Assembly: GCF_003651225.1 (NCBI RefSeq)
Contig: NZ_RCDB01000004.1
Location: 1-64,000, forward strand
Direction of reading: 5' to 3'
DNA from: Microbacterium telephonicum
GTDB taxonomy: Bacteria; Actinomycetota; Actinomycetes; Actinomycetales; Microbacteriaceae
DNA: 64,000 bases
This document shows, one piece after another, positions 27,647 through 36,550 of this stretch. The stretch's first letter is position 1, and the number at the start of each line of letters is the position of its first letter. The position numbers and the translations under genes were made by a program. The notes beneath the pieces were generated by a model. The model made no database searches. It saw nothing but the letters and a program-made list of their open reading frames with translations, and had not been told where the DNA came from.

Positions 27647-28776
27647 GCGTCACGCTGCGGGGCATCACCTGGGAGCATGCCCGTGGATACGGCAGCGTCG
27701 CGGCCTCCGCGCGGGCCTACCGCGAGGTCGCGCCCGGGGTGGAGGTGAGGTGGGAGCAGCGCTCGCTGCAGTCGTTCGCCGATCAGGCCCTCGAAGACCT
27801 CGTCGAGCAGTACGACCTGCTCGTGATCGACCATCCGCACATCCCGCATGCCGCCGAACACGGCCTGCTCGCCCGCCTCGACGGCGTCGGTCACGACGAC
27901 GAGCTCGCCCTCCTCCAGGCCCAGTCGGTGGGCGCCTCCCATGCGACCTACGCCCACGCCGGAGGGCAGTGGGGACTCGCGACGGATGCCGCCGCCCAGG
28001 TCGCGGCGTACCGCCCCGACCTGCTCCCCGAGCCGCCGCGCGACTGGGCCGGGGTCATCGCACTTGCCGAGCAGGGGCGGGTGCTGTGGCCCTACAAGCC
28101 CGTCGACGCGTTCTCGAGCCTCGTGACGGTCGCCGCAGGATACGGCGAGGAGGCGATGCGCGCACCGGGGTGCTTCCTCACCGCCGACGCCCTCGCCGAG
28201 GCGATGGATCTGCTGCGCCGCCTCGCCCGTCTCGTGCCCGACGACAACCGCGCGTGGAATCCGATCCAGACCGCCGACGCGTTGAGCACCTCGGATCGCT
28301 ACGCCTACTGTCCCCTGCTGTTCGGCTACACGAACTACAGCAGGGGCGGCTTCCGCCCGCACCGCCTCAGATACATCGACATCCCGGCCTCGCGTCGCGG
28401 AGTCTCCGGCTCGTTGCTGGGCGGCGCCGGCATCGCCGTCTCGGCGCGCAGTCGCGCCCTGCCCGAGGCGATCGACTACGCGTTCTGGCTCGACTCCGCC
28501 GCCGTGCAGGAAGGCGTCTACTACGACGGCGGAGGCCAACCGGGCAATGCGGTCGCGTGGGAGAGCGAACGCACGAACGCCGACAGTCTCGACTTCTTCC
28601 GCGGCACCCGCGCCACTCTCGAGGGCGCCTACGTGCGGCCCCGCTTCGCGCGCTACATAGAGCTGCAGAACGCGCTCTCCGAGCACGTCACCGACGCCCT
28701 GGTCGGACGACTCACCGACGACGAACTCCGCGCCCGATTGGACGAGGGCGTCGAGCAATGGCTGGAGCTCACATGA
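27643..28776 (+). CDS. signal-less solute-binding-fold protein, cassette copy 1
   Basis: This 377-aa protein resembles family-1 ABC solute-binding proteins in its overall pattern but has no signal peptide or lipobox; it begins [19 protein letters not shown]. It should therefore stay in the cytosol. Shared islands with the 376-aa paralogue at 48335-49465 are the N-terminal [100 protein letters not shown] and a GQP motif late in the protein. ATGA overlaps on both sides tie it to the CoA-transferase and MaoC genes. A ligand-presenting or CoA-transferase partner role is my inference; no function is known to me. Confidence 0.75.
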   Translation: MSVTLRGITWEHARGYGSVAASARAYREVAPGVEVRWEQRSLQSFADQALEDLVEQYDLLVIDHPHIPHAAEHGLLARLDGVGHDDELALLQAQSVGASHATYAHAGGQWGLATDAAAQVAAYRPDLLPEPPRDWAGVIALAEQGRVLWPYKPVDAFSSLVTVAAGYGEEAMRAPGCFLTADALAEAMDLLRRLARLVPDDNRAWNPIQTADALSTSDRYAYCPLLFGYTNYSRGGFRPHRLRYIDIPASRRGVSGSLLGGAGIAVSARSRALPEAIDYAFWLDSAAVQEGVYYDGGGQPGNAVAWESERTNADSLDFFRGTRATLEGAYVRPRFARYIELQNALSEHVTDALVGRLTDDELRARLDEGVEQWLELT

Positions 28777-29225
28777 AGACGATCGACCGCTGGTTCGAGG
28801 ACATCGAGGTCGGGGAGCGCCGGGAGACCGTCGGGCGCACGATCACCGAGGCCGACATCGTGCTGCACGCGGGGCAGACCGGCGACTTCTTCCCGCATCA
28901 CATGGATGCCGAGTGGATGGCGACGCAGCCCGCGGGCCGACGCATCGCGCACGGCACGCTCATCCTGTCGGTCGCCGTCGGCATGACCGCGGGGGACATC
29001 AATCCGCAGGCCATGAGCTACGGGTACGACCGCATCCGCTTCATCCGCCCGGTCTTCATCGGCGACACCATCCGCGTGACCGCCGAGATCACCGAGTGGG
29101 CCGATCATCCCCAGCGCCCGGATGCCGGCTACGTGCACGAACTGGTGTCGGTCGTGAACCAGCACGGGGAGACCGTGATGGTGCTCACCCATCTCTACCT
29201 GGTCAACCGTCGGCGGACGGCCTGA
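28773..29225 (+). CDS. MaoC-family hot-dog dehydratase
   Basis: This 150-aa single hot-dog domain has the hydratase-2 layout: [18 protein letters not shown] places an aspartate and histidine where MaoC/PhaJ enzymes keep their catalytic pair, followed by [15 protein letters not shown] and [18 protein letters not shown]. Such enzymes add or remove water from enoyl-CoA esters. It overlaps the solute-binding-fold gene by ATGA, so a CoA thioester made by the transferase may be its substrate. Confidence 0.83.
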   Translation: MKTIDRWFEDIEVGERRETVGRTITEADIVLHAGQTGDFFPHHMDAEWMATQPAGRRIAHGTLILSVAVGMTAGDINPQAMSYGYDRIRFIRPVFIGDTIRVTAEITEWADHPQRPDAGYVHELVSVVNQHGETVMVLTHLYLVNRRRTA

Positions 29226-29247
29226 CGCTCACTCCTACACTGTTCAG

Positions 29248-30261
29248 ATGGCCACGTTGAGCGATGTCGCCGCGCGGGCGGGCGTGTCGGTGTCCGCAGT
29301 GTCGCGTGTGCTCAGCGGCGCCGCGAGCGCGCGCGTCAGCGCGCAGACCCGGCAGCGCATCCACGACGCCGCCGACGAACTCGGTTATCGCCCGAACTTC
29401 GCGGCGCGGGCGCTGAAGTTCGCGCGCACGAACGTGATCGGCCTCGTCGTCCCCGAACTGACCAACGCCTTCTTCTCCGAAGTGATGCGCGGTGTCGAGG
29501 TCGAGGCCAACCGCCACGGCTACATGGTGCTGCTCGCACGAGCCGAGGGGATGCCGGAGGGGGAGAATGCGATCCCGCGGCTGATCGGCGAAGGCCGCGT
29601 CGACGGTGCCCTGGTGCAGGTCGGTGACGACATGCGCCAGGGTGACATCCAGCGGCTCGTGGAATCGAGCCTCCCCGTCGTGTTCATCAACTCCATCCAC
29701 CCCGCCGGAGTGGGGGCGGTGCTGCTCGAAGACGAGCGGGGCATGCGCCTGGCGACCGAGCATCTGCTGGAGTTGGGGCACACCCGCGTGGCCTTCTTCG
29801 GCGGTCTCCCCGCCTCGGACACGGGGCGTCGCCGGGAGGACGGGTTCCGAGCGGCGATGAACGCTGCCGGCGTCCCGATCGACGAGCAGCTCGTCACCCA
29901 CCTCGGCTACACCGCCGAGAGCGGACGCGCGGCGATGACGGCGGTGTCGGGCGTGACGCCACCGGCCACCGCGCTCGTCGTCGCCAATGTGAACGCCGCG
30001 CACGGGGCGTTGCTGGAAGCGCGGCGCCTCGGGCTGCGGGTGCCCGAGGACGTCTCGATCGTCGCCATGCACGATGCCTGGACGGCCGAGAACACGTGGC
30101 CGCCGTTGACGACGGTGCGGATGCCGCTGTACGAACTGGGTCGGGCCAGCATGGCCGCGATCTTCGACCGCATCACCGAGGGCACCGTTTCGGACCTCGT
30201 CGTGCGGGACCCGGCGCCTCTGCTCATCGTGCGCGAGTCGACCGCAGCGCCGCGCGACTGA
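29248..30261 (+). CDS. LacI-family transcriptional regulator
   Basis: This 337-aa protein has a LacI DNA-binding head (MATLSDVAARAGVSVSAVSRVLSG, hinge NFAARAL) and a periplasmic-binding-type sensor core. It follows the MaoC gene by 22 bp but has its own TACACT (29236-29241) 6 nt before the ATG, so it can be made as a leaderless message. It is the likely binder of the CAAACGWTTG palindromes at 26377, 33484, 36429 and 41302. The inducer is probably a sugar or sugar acid of this locus. Confidence 0.9.
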   Translation: MATLSDVAARAGVSVSAVSRVLSGAASARVSAQTRQRIHDAADELGYRPNFAARALKFARTNVIGLVVPELTNAFFSEVMRGVEVEANRHGYMVLLARAEGMPEGENAIPRLIGEGRVDGALVQVGDDMRQGDIQRLVESSLPVVFINSIHPAGVGAVLLEDERGMRLATEHLLELGHTRVAFFGGLPASDTGRRREDGFRAAMNAAGVPIDEQLVTHLGYTAESGRAAMTAVSGVTPPATALVVANVNAAHGALLEARRLGLRVPEDVSIVAMHDAWTAENTWPPLTTVRMPLYELGRASMAAIFDRITEGTVSDLVVRDPAPLLIVRESTAAPRD

Positions 30262-30327
30262 CCGAAACACCCGATGATTCACGCGCCTAGCGCGTGCATT
30301 TGCGTCGTAGAGTGAACTCTCGTGCGC

Positions 30328-30352
30328 ATTCATCGAATGAATCCCCTACACT
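30328..30352 (+). promoter_or_regulatory. promoter/operator of the aldose dehydrogenase-fuconate dehydratase operon
   Basis: ATTCAT-CGA-ATGAAT (30328-30342) is a perfect inverted repeat ending 4 bp before TACACT (30347-30352), a good -10. A protein bound there would block RNA polymerase. A related half-site, CCGATGATTCA, lies near 30270. No CAAACGWTTG site is present, so this promoter seems to answer only to the GntR-type regulator. Confidence 0.62.
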
Positions 30353-30385
30353 GGGGTCCGGCTCTCCGATGGAAGGACCTCCACC

Positions 30386-31384
30386 ATGCGAACTCGCGCA
30401 GTGCGGCGCGGACGCCCTCTCGAGCTCACCGAGCTCGGACTCGGTGCCGCCCAGCTCGGCAATCTCTACCGGGAGACGACCGACGCGGAGACCGTCGCGA
30501 CCGTCGAGGCGGCCTGGGAGGCCGGCATCCGCTACTTCGACACCGCCCCCCACTACGGCGTCGGGCTCTCCGAGCGACGACTCGGCGCGCAGCTGGCCGC
30601 GCGCCCGCGTGACGAGTACGTGCTCTCCACGAAGGTGGGGCGTCTTCTCGTCCCCAGCCCCGACACGGCCGACGAGCGCGACGCGCACGGGTTCGACGTT
30701 CCGGCCGACCCCGTGCGCGCATGGGATTTCAGCAGGGACGGCATCCTGCGCTCGGTCGAGCAGTCCCTTGAGCGCCTGGGGCTGGACCGCATCGACATCC
30801 TGTATCTGCACGATCCCGACGACCATTTCGCCCAGGCCTCGACCGAGGGGATCGGCGCGCTCATCGAGCTGCGCGACCAGGGAGTGGTCGCCGCCGTCGG
30901 TGCCGGGATGAACGACGCCGCACCGCTCGCCGAGCTCATCCGCCGCGCCGACGTCGACGTCGTCATGTGTGCCGGCCGCTACACCCTCCTGGACGACCGC
31001 GCGGCCGCCGAGTTGCTGCCGCTCGCCCTCGATCGGGGCGTCGGGGTCGTGATCGCCGGCGTCTACAACTCCGGACTTCTCAGCACGGCGCGGCCCGCAC
31101 CGAACGCCACGTTCGACTATCTGCCGGCTTCTCCGGAGATCCGCGCACGGGCCGAACGTGCGGCCGACATCGCCGAGGCCCACGGGGTCACGCTGCCGGA
31201 TGCGGCGCTGGCCTACGTGCGCCGTCACCCCGCCGTGGTGTCGGTCGTCGTCGGCGCACGCGGACGCGATCAGGTGGAGCAGAATGCGCAGCGCGCACGC
31301 ACCGTCGTCCCCGAGGCCCTCTGGGCTGACCTCGCCGCAGCGGGCATCATTCCCGCCGACACTTTCTCGAAGGAGTCGTCATGA
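30386..31384 (+). CDS. aldo/keto reductase, probable L-fucose (D-threo-aldose) 1-dehydrogenase
   Basis: This 332-aa AKR has the complete catalytic tetrad D52, Y57 ([16 protein letters not shown]), K83 and H143 (LYLHDPDDH). The DTAPHYGxGLSE pattern is typical of D-threo-aldose/L-fucose dehydrogenases, which oxidise the sugar to its 1,5-lactone with NAD(P)+. GGAAGG precedes the ATG. It overlaps the L-fuconate dehydratase gene by ATGA, which supports L-fucose or a stereochemically similar sugar as substrate. Confidence 0.85.
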   Translation: MRTRAVRRGRPLELTELGLGAAQLGNLYRETTDAETVATVEAAWEAGIRYFDTAPHYGVGLSERRLGAQLAARPRDEYVLSTKVGRLLVPSPDTADERDAHGFDVPADPVRAWDFSRDGILRSVEQSLERLGLDRIDILYLHDPDDHFAQASTEGIGALIELRDQGVVAAVGAGMNDAAPLAELIRRADVDVVMCAGRYTLLDDRAAAELLPLALDRGVGVVIAGVYNSGLLSTARPAPNATFDYLPASPEIRARAERAADIAEAHGVTLPDAALAYVRRHPAVVSVVVGARGRDQVEQNAQRARTVVPEALWADLAAAGIIPADTFSKESS

Positions 31385-32688
31385 CGACCATCACCGCTGT
31401 GACCGCCCACGACGTCCGGTTCCCGACGTCGCTGAGCATGGACGGCTCGGATGCGATGAACAAGGACGGCGACTACTCCGCCGCCTACGTCGTCGTCCAC
31501 ACCGACGACCCCGACCTGAAGGGGTACGGCTTCACCTTCACGATCGGGCGCGGCAACGACCTCTGCGTCGAGGCGGCCCGTCAACGCGGGCTGCCGCTGA
31601 TCGGCCGCTCGGTCGAAGAGGCTGTCGCCGACCTCGGCGGCGTGTATCGGGACCTGGCATCCGACTCCCAGCTGCGGTGGCTCGGTCCGGAGAAGGGCGT
31701 GGTCCACCTGGCGATGGCCGCGGCCATGAACGCCATGTGGGATCTCGCGGCCCGCGTGGCGCAGAAGCCGCTGTGGCGCGTGCTGGCCGACATGACGCCC
31801 GAACAGCTTGTCGACGTCGCCGACCTTCGCTACCTCTCCGACGCGTTGACCCGGGATGAGGCGATCGCCCTGCTGGAGGCACAGGCGCCCACGCGGGCGG
31901 CACGCATCCGTGATCTCGAGGCGCGCGGAGGCTACCCCTGCTACACGACGAGCGCCGGATGGCTCGGATACAGCGACGACAAGCTGCGGCGCCTCCTGCA
32001 GGAGGCCGTCGATGAGGGGTATCGCCACGTCAAGCTCAAGGTCGGCGCGAGCCTCGACGACGACATCCGTCGCCTGCGGATCGCCCGCGAGGTGATCGGC
32101 TGGGACGCGAACCTCATGATCGACGCGAACCAGGTCTGGGACGTCCCCGAGGCGATCGAGTGGATGGGGCACCTCGCCGAGTTCCGGCCGCTGTGGATCG
32201 AGGAGCCCACGAGTCCCGACGACGTGCTCGGCCACGCGGCCGTCCGTGCGGCCGTGGCGCCGATCGGTGTCGCGACGGGCGAGCACGGCATGAACCGTGT
32301 GCTGTTCAAGCAGATGTTCCAAGCCGAGGCGATCGACTTCTGTCAGCTCGACTCGGCACGCCTCGCAAGCGTCAACGAGATCATCGCGGTCTATCTCATG
32401 GCGGCGAAGTTCGGGGTGCCCGTGTGTCCCCATGCCGGCGGCGTGGGGCTATGCGAGCTCGTGCAGCACCTGTCGATCTTCGACTACGTGTGCGTCTCGG
32501 GATCGCTCGAGAATCGGGTCACAGAGTTCGTCGACCACCTGCACGAGCACTTCACCGATCCCTGCATCGTGGAGAACGGCCACTACACGCTGCCGTCGCT
32601 GCCGGGCTACAGCGCGCAGATGCACGACGCGTCGGTCGCCGAGTACGCGTTCCCCGACGGCGGGTACTGGGCGGGTCGCGCCGGCTGA
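31381..32688 (+). CDS. L-fuconate dehydratase (enolase superfamily)
   Basis: This 435-aa protein dehydrates L-fuconate to 2-keto-3-deoxy-L-fuconate. The active-site residues fall at the same numbers as in the characterised Xanthomonas campestris FucD: K218 and K220 (KLK), metal ligands D248, E274 and E301, and the D324/H351 dyad (QLDSAR, CPHAGG). Length also matches. It is made from the aldose-dehydrogenase transcript. Confidence 0.94.
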   Translation: MTTITAVTAHDVRFPTSLSMDGSDAMNKDGDYSAAYVVVHTDDPDLKGYGFTFTIGRGNDLCVEAARQRGLPLIGRSVEEAVADLGGVYRDLASDSQLRWLGPEKGVVHLAMAAAMNAMWDLAARVAQKPLWRVLADMTPEQLVDVADLRYLSDALTRDEAIALLEAQAPTRAARIRDLEARGGYPCYTTSAGWLGYSDDKLRRLLQEAVDEGYRHVKLKVGASLDDDIRRLRIAREVIGWDANLMIDANQVWDVPEAIEWMGHLAEFRPLWIEEPTSPDDVLGHAAVRAAVAPIGVATGEHGMNRVLFKQMFQAEAIDFCQLDSARLASVNEIIAVYLMAAKFGVPVCPHAGGVGLCELVQHLSIFDYVCVSGSLENRVTEFVDHLHEHFTDPCIVENGHYTLPSLPGYSAQMHDASVAEYAFPDGGYWAGRAG

Positions 32689-32699
32689 CGCGGCGCGCC

Positions 32700-33440
32700 T
32701 CAGCCGGCGTGCGGGTCCTCGTCGGCGTGCGCGGCACTGAACTCCTCGACCCCCAGCAGGTGCACCGACATGCGCAGGCGCGCGCGCTCGGGATCGCGGG
32801 CGACGAGTTCGGCGAGGATCGCGCGATGCTCGGCCTGGGTCTCTCGAACAGAGCCTCGATGCGAGATCGCGCGCCAGAGGCGCGCGCGGAACGTGCGGCC
32901 GACGAGGGTGTCGATGACGGCCGCGAGGGCTGGGTTGCCGCTCGCGCGTGCGATGATCCGGTGGAACTCGGTGTCGGCGTCGATGAACGCTTCGAGGTCC
33001 ATGTCGGGGTCGTCGGCGAGGATGCCGTCGACGACGCCGAGGATGCGGTCGAGTTCGGCGAGGTCGTCATCGGCGAGCCGGGGGGCGGCCAGCGCCGCGC
33101 TCTCGGCCTCGAGAACCCGTCGCACGGCGAGCAGATCGGCCGCGTGCGCGGGCTGCTGCAGGTCGGCGAGGAAGCCGAGCGGGCTGAGCAGGCGACGCGG
33201 GTCGAGCGAGGTGACGTAGGTGCCGTCGCCCTGTCGTGTCTCGAGGACGCCGAGGGTCGCCAGGGCCCGCACCCCTTCGCGCAGCGATCCGCGGGAGACC
33301 CCGAGCTGTGCGGCCAGGTCTTTCTCGACGGGGAGCCGAGACCCCGGATGCAGTTCCCCGCGCGTGAGCATGTCCTTGATCCCCTGGATGACGACGTCGG
33401 TCTGCGAGCGGGTCGCGGCGGTGCGGTCATCCGGGATCAT
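32700..33440 (-). CDS. GntR-family regulator, FadR/FCD subfamily
   Basis: This 246-aa protein has a GntR winged helix (LPVEKDLAAQLGVSRGSLREGVRALATLGVLETRQGDGTYV) and an all-helical FCD ligand domain with conserved D and H residues (DADTEFHRIIARASGNPAL; TQAEHRAIL). The ATG at 33440 lies 7 nt after TACACT (minus strand, 33453-33448), so it is probably leaderless; the in-frame ATG at 33464 lies upstream of that box. It is convergent with the fuconate dehydratase and divergent from an enolase-superfamily gene. It is the natural candidate for ATCATCnGATG sites around it. Confidence 0.9.
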   Translation of the reverse strand: MIPDDRTAATRSQTDVVIQGIKDMLTRGELHPGSRLPVEKDLAAQLGVSRGSLREGVRALATLGVLETRQGDGTYVTSLDPRRLLSPLGFLADLQQPAHAADLLAVRRVLEAESAALAAPRLADDDLAELDRILGVVDGILADDPDMDLEAFIDADTEFHRIIARASGNPALAAVIDTLVGRTFRARLWRAISHRGSVRETQAEHRAILAELVARDPERARLRMSVHLLGVEEFSAAHADEDPHAG

Positions 33441-33483
33441 GCGTGCCAGTGTAGGGCGTCTCATCCGAGGACTGGCGGTTGCT

Positions 33484-33526
33484 CAATCGTTTGATCTAGC
33501 ATTGAAAGGATCAATCATCCGATCTA
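33484..33526. promoter_or_regulatory. combined LacI-type and GntR-type operator
   Basis: CAATCGTTTG (33484-33493) is the same palindrome core as at 26377, 36429 and 41302, in inverted orientation. TAGCAT (33497-33502) is a possible -10 right after it. AATCATCCGATCTA (33513-33526) lies between it and the ribosome site AAGGAGG of the gene at 33538. Two repressors could thus control this promoter. Confidence 0.68.
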
Positions 33527-33537
33527 AGGAGGGTTCG

Positions 33538-34719
33538 ATGACGAACACTCAGATCTCCGTCCAGACCAGCCTCACCGTCACCTCCCTGCGTGCCGTCCTC
33601 CTGTCGCATCGGTACGCGCCGGGGGAGGAGCTCACCTGGGTCGGCGGAGTCATCCGCTCGTGGGACGCGGCGCTCGTCGAGGTCACGCTCGCGGACGGCA
33701 CGACGGGGGTGGGCGAAGCGGGCGCCGGCATCATGGCAGCCGCGGCGGTGCCGGGACTCGTCGAGGCGTACCGCCCCTACGTCGAGGGTGTCGGGTTCGG
33801 CTCCCCGCTCGACGTGGGCGACCACCTGCGGGCTTACACGGCGTTCTGGTCGCGCGGTGGCATCGCGTCCGGCGTCGCCGGCGCGATCGAGACGGCCGTG
33901 CTCGACGCCGTCGCGCGGCGCGAGGGCGTGCCGGCGTACGAGATCCTCGGCGGATTGCGTCGCGCCGACGTCGAGGCGTACGCGAGTGGCGGGCTGGGGA
34001 CGACGTTCGACGAGGTGTCGGACTGGGCGCAGACGCAGGTGGCCGCCGGGTTCGGCACGGTGAAGTTCCGCGCGATGACCGATCCCGACACGACGCTGGC
34101 TCTTCTGGACCATGTCACGGCCGCGCTCCCCGACGGGGTGCGGTTCATCATCGACGCGGTGCAGGCGTGCGCCTCGCAGCCGTGGCGGATCGAGGACGCG
34201 ATCCGGGTCGGTCACCGTGCCGCCCAGCTCGGTGCGCGATGGTACGAGGAACCCTGCCAGGCCGACGACGTCGCGGGCTTCGCCGCCGTGCGTGCCGCCG
34301 TGGACGTGCCGGTGTCGGGCGTCGAGTCGCACGGGAGCGAGCATGCGTTCGCCGAACTGATCGACGCCGGGGGTGTCGACGTGGCCCAGCCGGATGTCAC
34401 CTTCGTCGGCGGCCCGGTCGCGGTCGCGCGCGTCTCCCGCAGGGCTCGCGACGCCGGGATCGCGTGCGTCCCCCACGTGTGGGGGAGCGCCGTGACCTTC
34501 GCGGCGAACCTGCATGCCGTGTTCGCCGACCCGCACGTCGAGCTCTTCGAGTTCTGCACTCTCCCCAACCCGCTGCGTGATGCGATGCGCACCGAGCCGA
34601 TCGACTTCCGAGACGGGCGCATCTCCGCCCCGACCGCGCCCGGCCTCGGCGTCGTGCTCACGGCGCAGATCGAGCGCGACTTCCCCTTCCAGTCGGGAGG
34701 CGGCCATGTCATCCGCTGA
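33538..34719 (+). CDS. mandelate racemase/enolase-superfamily sugar-acid dehydratase
   Basis: This 393-aa protein has metal ligands at about D206 (FIIDAVQ), E237 or E238 (WYEEP) and E263 (GVESHG), a D286-H313 dyad (CVPHVWG), and K176-F-R178 where most relatives have KxK. The Lys-x-Arg variant means that substrate stereochemistry differs from the fuconate enzyme. It is likely a dehydratase or epimerase for another acid sugar. AAGGAGG lies before the ATG. It overlaps the RraA-like gene by 14 bp. Confidence 0.8.
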   Translation: MTNTQISVQTSLTVTSLRAVLLSHRYAPGEELTWVGGVIRSWDAALVEVTLADGTTGVGEAGAGIMAAAAVPGLVEAYRPYVEGVGFGSPLDVGDHLRAYTAFWSRGGIASGVAGAIETAVLDAVARREGVPAYEILGGLRRADVEAYASGGLGTTFDEVSDWAQTQVAAGFGTVKFRAMTDPDTTLALLDHVTAALPDGVRFIIDAVQACASQPWRIEDAIRVGHRAAQLGARWYEEPCQADDVAGFAAVRAAVDVPVSGVESHGSEHAFAELIDAGGVDVAQPDVTFVGGPVAVARVSRRARDAGIACVPHVWGSAVTFAANLHAVFADPHVELFEFCTLPNPLRDAMRTEPIDFRDGRISAPTAPGLGVVLTAQIERDFPFQSGGGHVIR

Positions 34720-35371
34720 CGGCTTTCGCCCCGAGCCGGGCGACGAGCGCCTCACGAGCGCGATCGTCAGCGACTCGTGCGATGCGGCGGGGATGCGTCA
34801 TCAGGTGCTACGCGGTCGACTCGCCCCCCTCGTCGCCGGCACCCGCACGATCGGCCGGGCGCGTACGGTGCGCTTCGCCCCCTCCTTGGTGGATGATCCC
34901 GCCGACCCGTATGGGGCGGCGATCGACATGATCGACGGCATCGGCGCGGGTCAGATCGCCGTCATCGCCACCGGCGAGAGCGACGACTCCGCGTTCTGGG
35001 GGGAGCTGTTCAGCGCGGCGGCACTCGGCGCCGGGGCCGTCGGCGTGGTCACCGACGGTCCTCTGCGCGACACCGACAAGATCGCGGCGCTCGGCTTCCC
35101 GGCCTTCTCGCGCTCGCGGCGACCGATCGACTTCCGCGCCCGGATGAGGGTCGTCGACGTCGATGCCCCTGTCGAGGTGGGAGGAGTGCGTATCGAATCC
35201 GGCGACCTGGTCATCGCCGACGACGACGGCATCGTCGTCGTGCCGCGCGCCGCGGAGTCCGACGTCCTCGCCCGGGCTCGCGCGCGGGCCTCGGCAGAGA
35301 CGACGGTGCTCGCCGAGTTGCTGGCCGGCGACTCCCTGCGCGCGGTGTGGACGCGCCACGGCATACTGTGA
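34706..35371 (+). CDS. RraA-family protein (HMG/CHA aldolase-like)
   Basis: This 221-aa protein carries the RraA/aldolase signature GVVTDGPLRDTD, including the conserved Asp-Gly...Arg-Asp that binds a divalent metal and pyruvate in class II pyruvate aldolases. Here it is encoded among sugar-acid genes, so a retro-aldol cleavage of a hydroxy-keto acid or a lyase step is more likely than RNase E control. The start lies inside the upstream gene, 14 bp before its stop; GGGAGG precedes it. Confidence 0.78.
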   Translation: MSSADGFRPEPGDERLTSAIVSDSCDAAGMRHQVLRGRLAPLVAGTRTIGRARTVRFAPSLVDDPADPYGAAIDMIDGIGAGQIAVIATGESDDSAFWGELFSAAALGAGAVGVVTDGPLRDTDKIAALGFPAFSRSRRPIDFRARMRVVDVDAPVEVGGVRIESGDLVIADDDGIVVVPRAAESDVLARARARASAETTVLAELLAGDSLRAVWTRHGIL

Positions 35372-35427
35372 CCCGGCCGGCCGGAACCACGATCCCCGAC
35401 ACCCACGACCCACGACGGAGTGATGAG

Positions 35428-36312
35428 ATGAGCTTTCCCGTGATCGACGCCCACCAGCATGTGTGGGACCCCCGGCAGGCCGAGTACGACTGGCTCGGCC
35501 CCGACATGGCCCCCATCGACGGGGCGATGACCTTCGCGCAGCTCGCCCCCGAGCTGCGCGCCGCGGGAGTCGACGCCACGGTGCAGGTGCAGTCGGCCGA
35601 CAACCCCGAAGACACCGCGCTCATGCGCGACTCGGCGGCGCAGCATCCCGAAGTCGTCGGCGTCGTCGGCTTCGCCCCGCTCGATGACGCGGACGGCACC
35701 GCGGCGACGCTCGATTCCTGGGCCGGAGACCCGCTCATGGTGGGCGTGCGCAACCTCATCCACAACAAGCCGGACCCGGACTGGCTGCTGCGTCCCGAGG
35801 TAGACGCCGCGTTGACCGTTCTCGAACAGAGCGGCCTCGCGCTCGACGTGGTCGCCGTGCTGCCGCGGCATCTCGAGCTCGTCCCGATCCTCTCCGAGCG
35901 TCACCCGGACCTCCGGATGGTCATCGATCACCTGGCGAAGCCCCCGATCGGTCTGGACTCCGTCCAGCCCTGGCGCGACCTGCTCGCGCGGGCGGCCGAG
36001 AACCCCCTCGTCCACGGGAAGGTCAGCGGTCTCTACTCCGCGACGTCCGACATCGGCTCGTGGACCACGGAGGCGATCCGGCCGTTCACCGACATCGCGC
36101 TGGAACTGTTCGGGTCGCACCGCCTCATGTACGGCGGAGACTGGCCGATCTCGATACTCGCCGGCGGCTACACGCGGGTTTGGAACGGGTTGCGACCGCT
36201 GTTCGACGATTGGGACGAGGGCACGCGACGGGATGTGCTGGGGGGAACGGCGTCGCGGTTCTATCGCCTGGACGACGACCGGGTGGCCGCGGCGTGCGCG
36301 CGCCGCGAGTGA
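35428..36312 (+). CDS. amidohydrolase-family sugar lactonase, probable L-fucono-1,5-lactonase
   Basis: This 294-aa TIM-barrel hydrolase has HxH at the start (IDAHQHVWDP), H in VIDHLAKPP and D in MYGGDWP. This is the COG3618 pattern; members hydrolyse L-fucono-1,5-lactone or related lactones. It would join the aldose dehydrogenase and the fuconate dehydratase steps. GGAG precedes the ATG. It ends the operon that starts at 33538. Confidence 0.82.
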   Translation: MSFPVIDAHQHVWDPRQAEYDWLGPDMAPIDGAMTFAQLAPELRAAGVDATVQVQSADNPEDTALMRDSAAQHPEVVGVVGFAPLDDADGTAATLDSWAGDPLMVGVRNLIHNKPDPDWLLRPEVDAALTVLEQSGLALDVVAVLPRHLELVPILSERHPDLRMVIDHLAKPPIGLDSVQPWRDLLARAAENPLVHGKVSGLYSATSDIGSWTTEAIRPFTDIALELFGSHRLMYGGDWPISILAGGYTRVWNGLRPLFDDWDEGTRRDVLGGTASRFYRLDDDRVAAACARRE

Positions 36313-36370
36313 TCAGATAACTCTTCCGTATCGCCGCCTATTCCCGCCACATTCTGCTCTTCCCTCGTCT

Positions 36371-36470
36371 AATCATCCGATGTATCGTCGTCATCCAGCG
36401 GGTCAGCCTGCTGTCTTGGGGTGGTGAGCAAACGTTTGACTGGGTCGCAGTCAAGGGATAACGTTTGAGC
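36371..36470 (+). promoter_or_regulatory. importer promoter with LacI-type and GntR-type operators
   Basis: TTGACT (36436-36441), a 17-bp spacer and TAACGT (36459-36464) form a strong promoter. The perfect palindrome CAAACGTTTG (36429-36438) covers the -35, and a second AACGTTTGAGC (36460-36470) covers the -10. Upstream, AATCATCCGATGTAT (36371-36385) contains the palindrome CATC-C-GATG. This is the clearest dual-control promoter in the window. Confidence 0.78.
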
Positions 36471-36550
36471 AATGCCCCGGGGCGGGCCTCCCGGCATCAC
36501 TGCAGATCACGACGGCGTGAGATCTGAACGCCACACACGAAGGAGTGTCA

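Noticed and set aside
27643..28776. Binding-fold protein as an ordinary extracellular ABC component
   Set aside because: It has no signal peptide or lipobox and no permease next to it, unlike the two true binding lipoproteins in the same region.
34706..35371. RraA as an RNase E regulator
   Set aside because: The family is mostly metal-dependent aldolases, the signature residues for that are intact, and all neighbours are sugar-acid enzymes.
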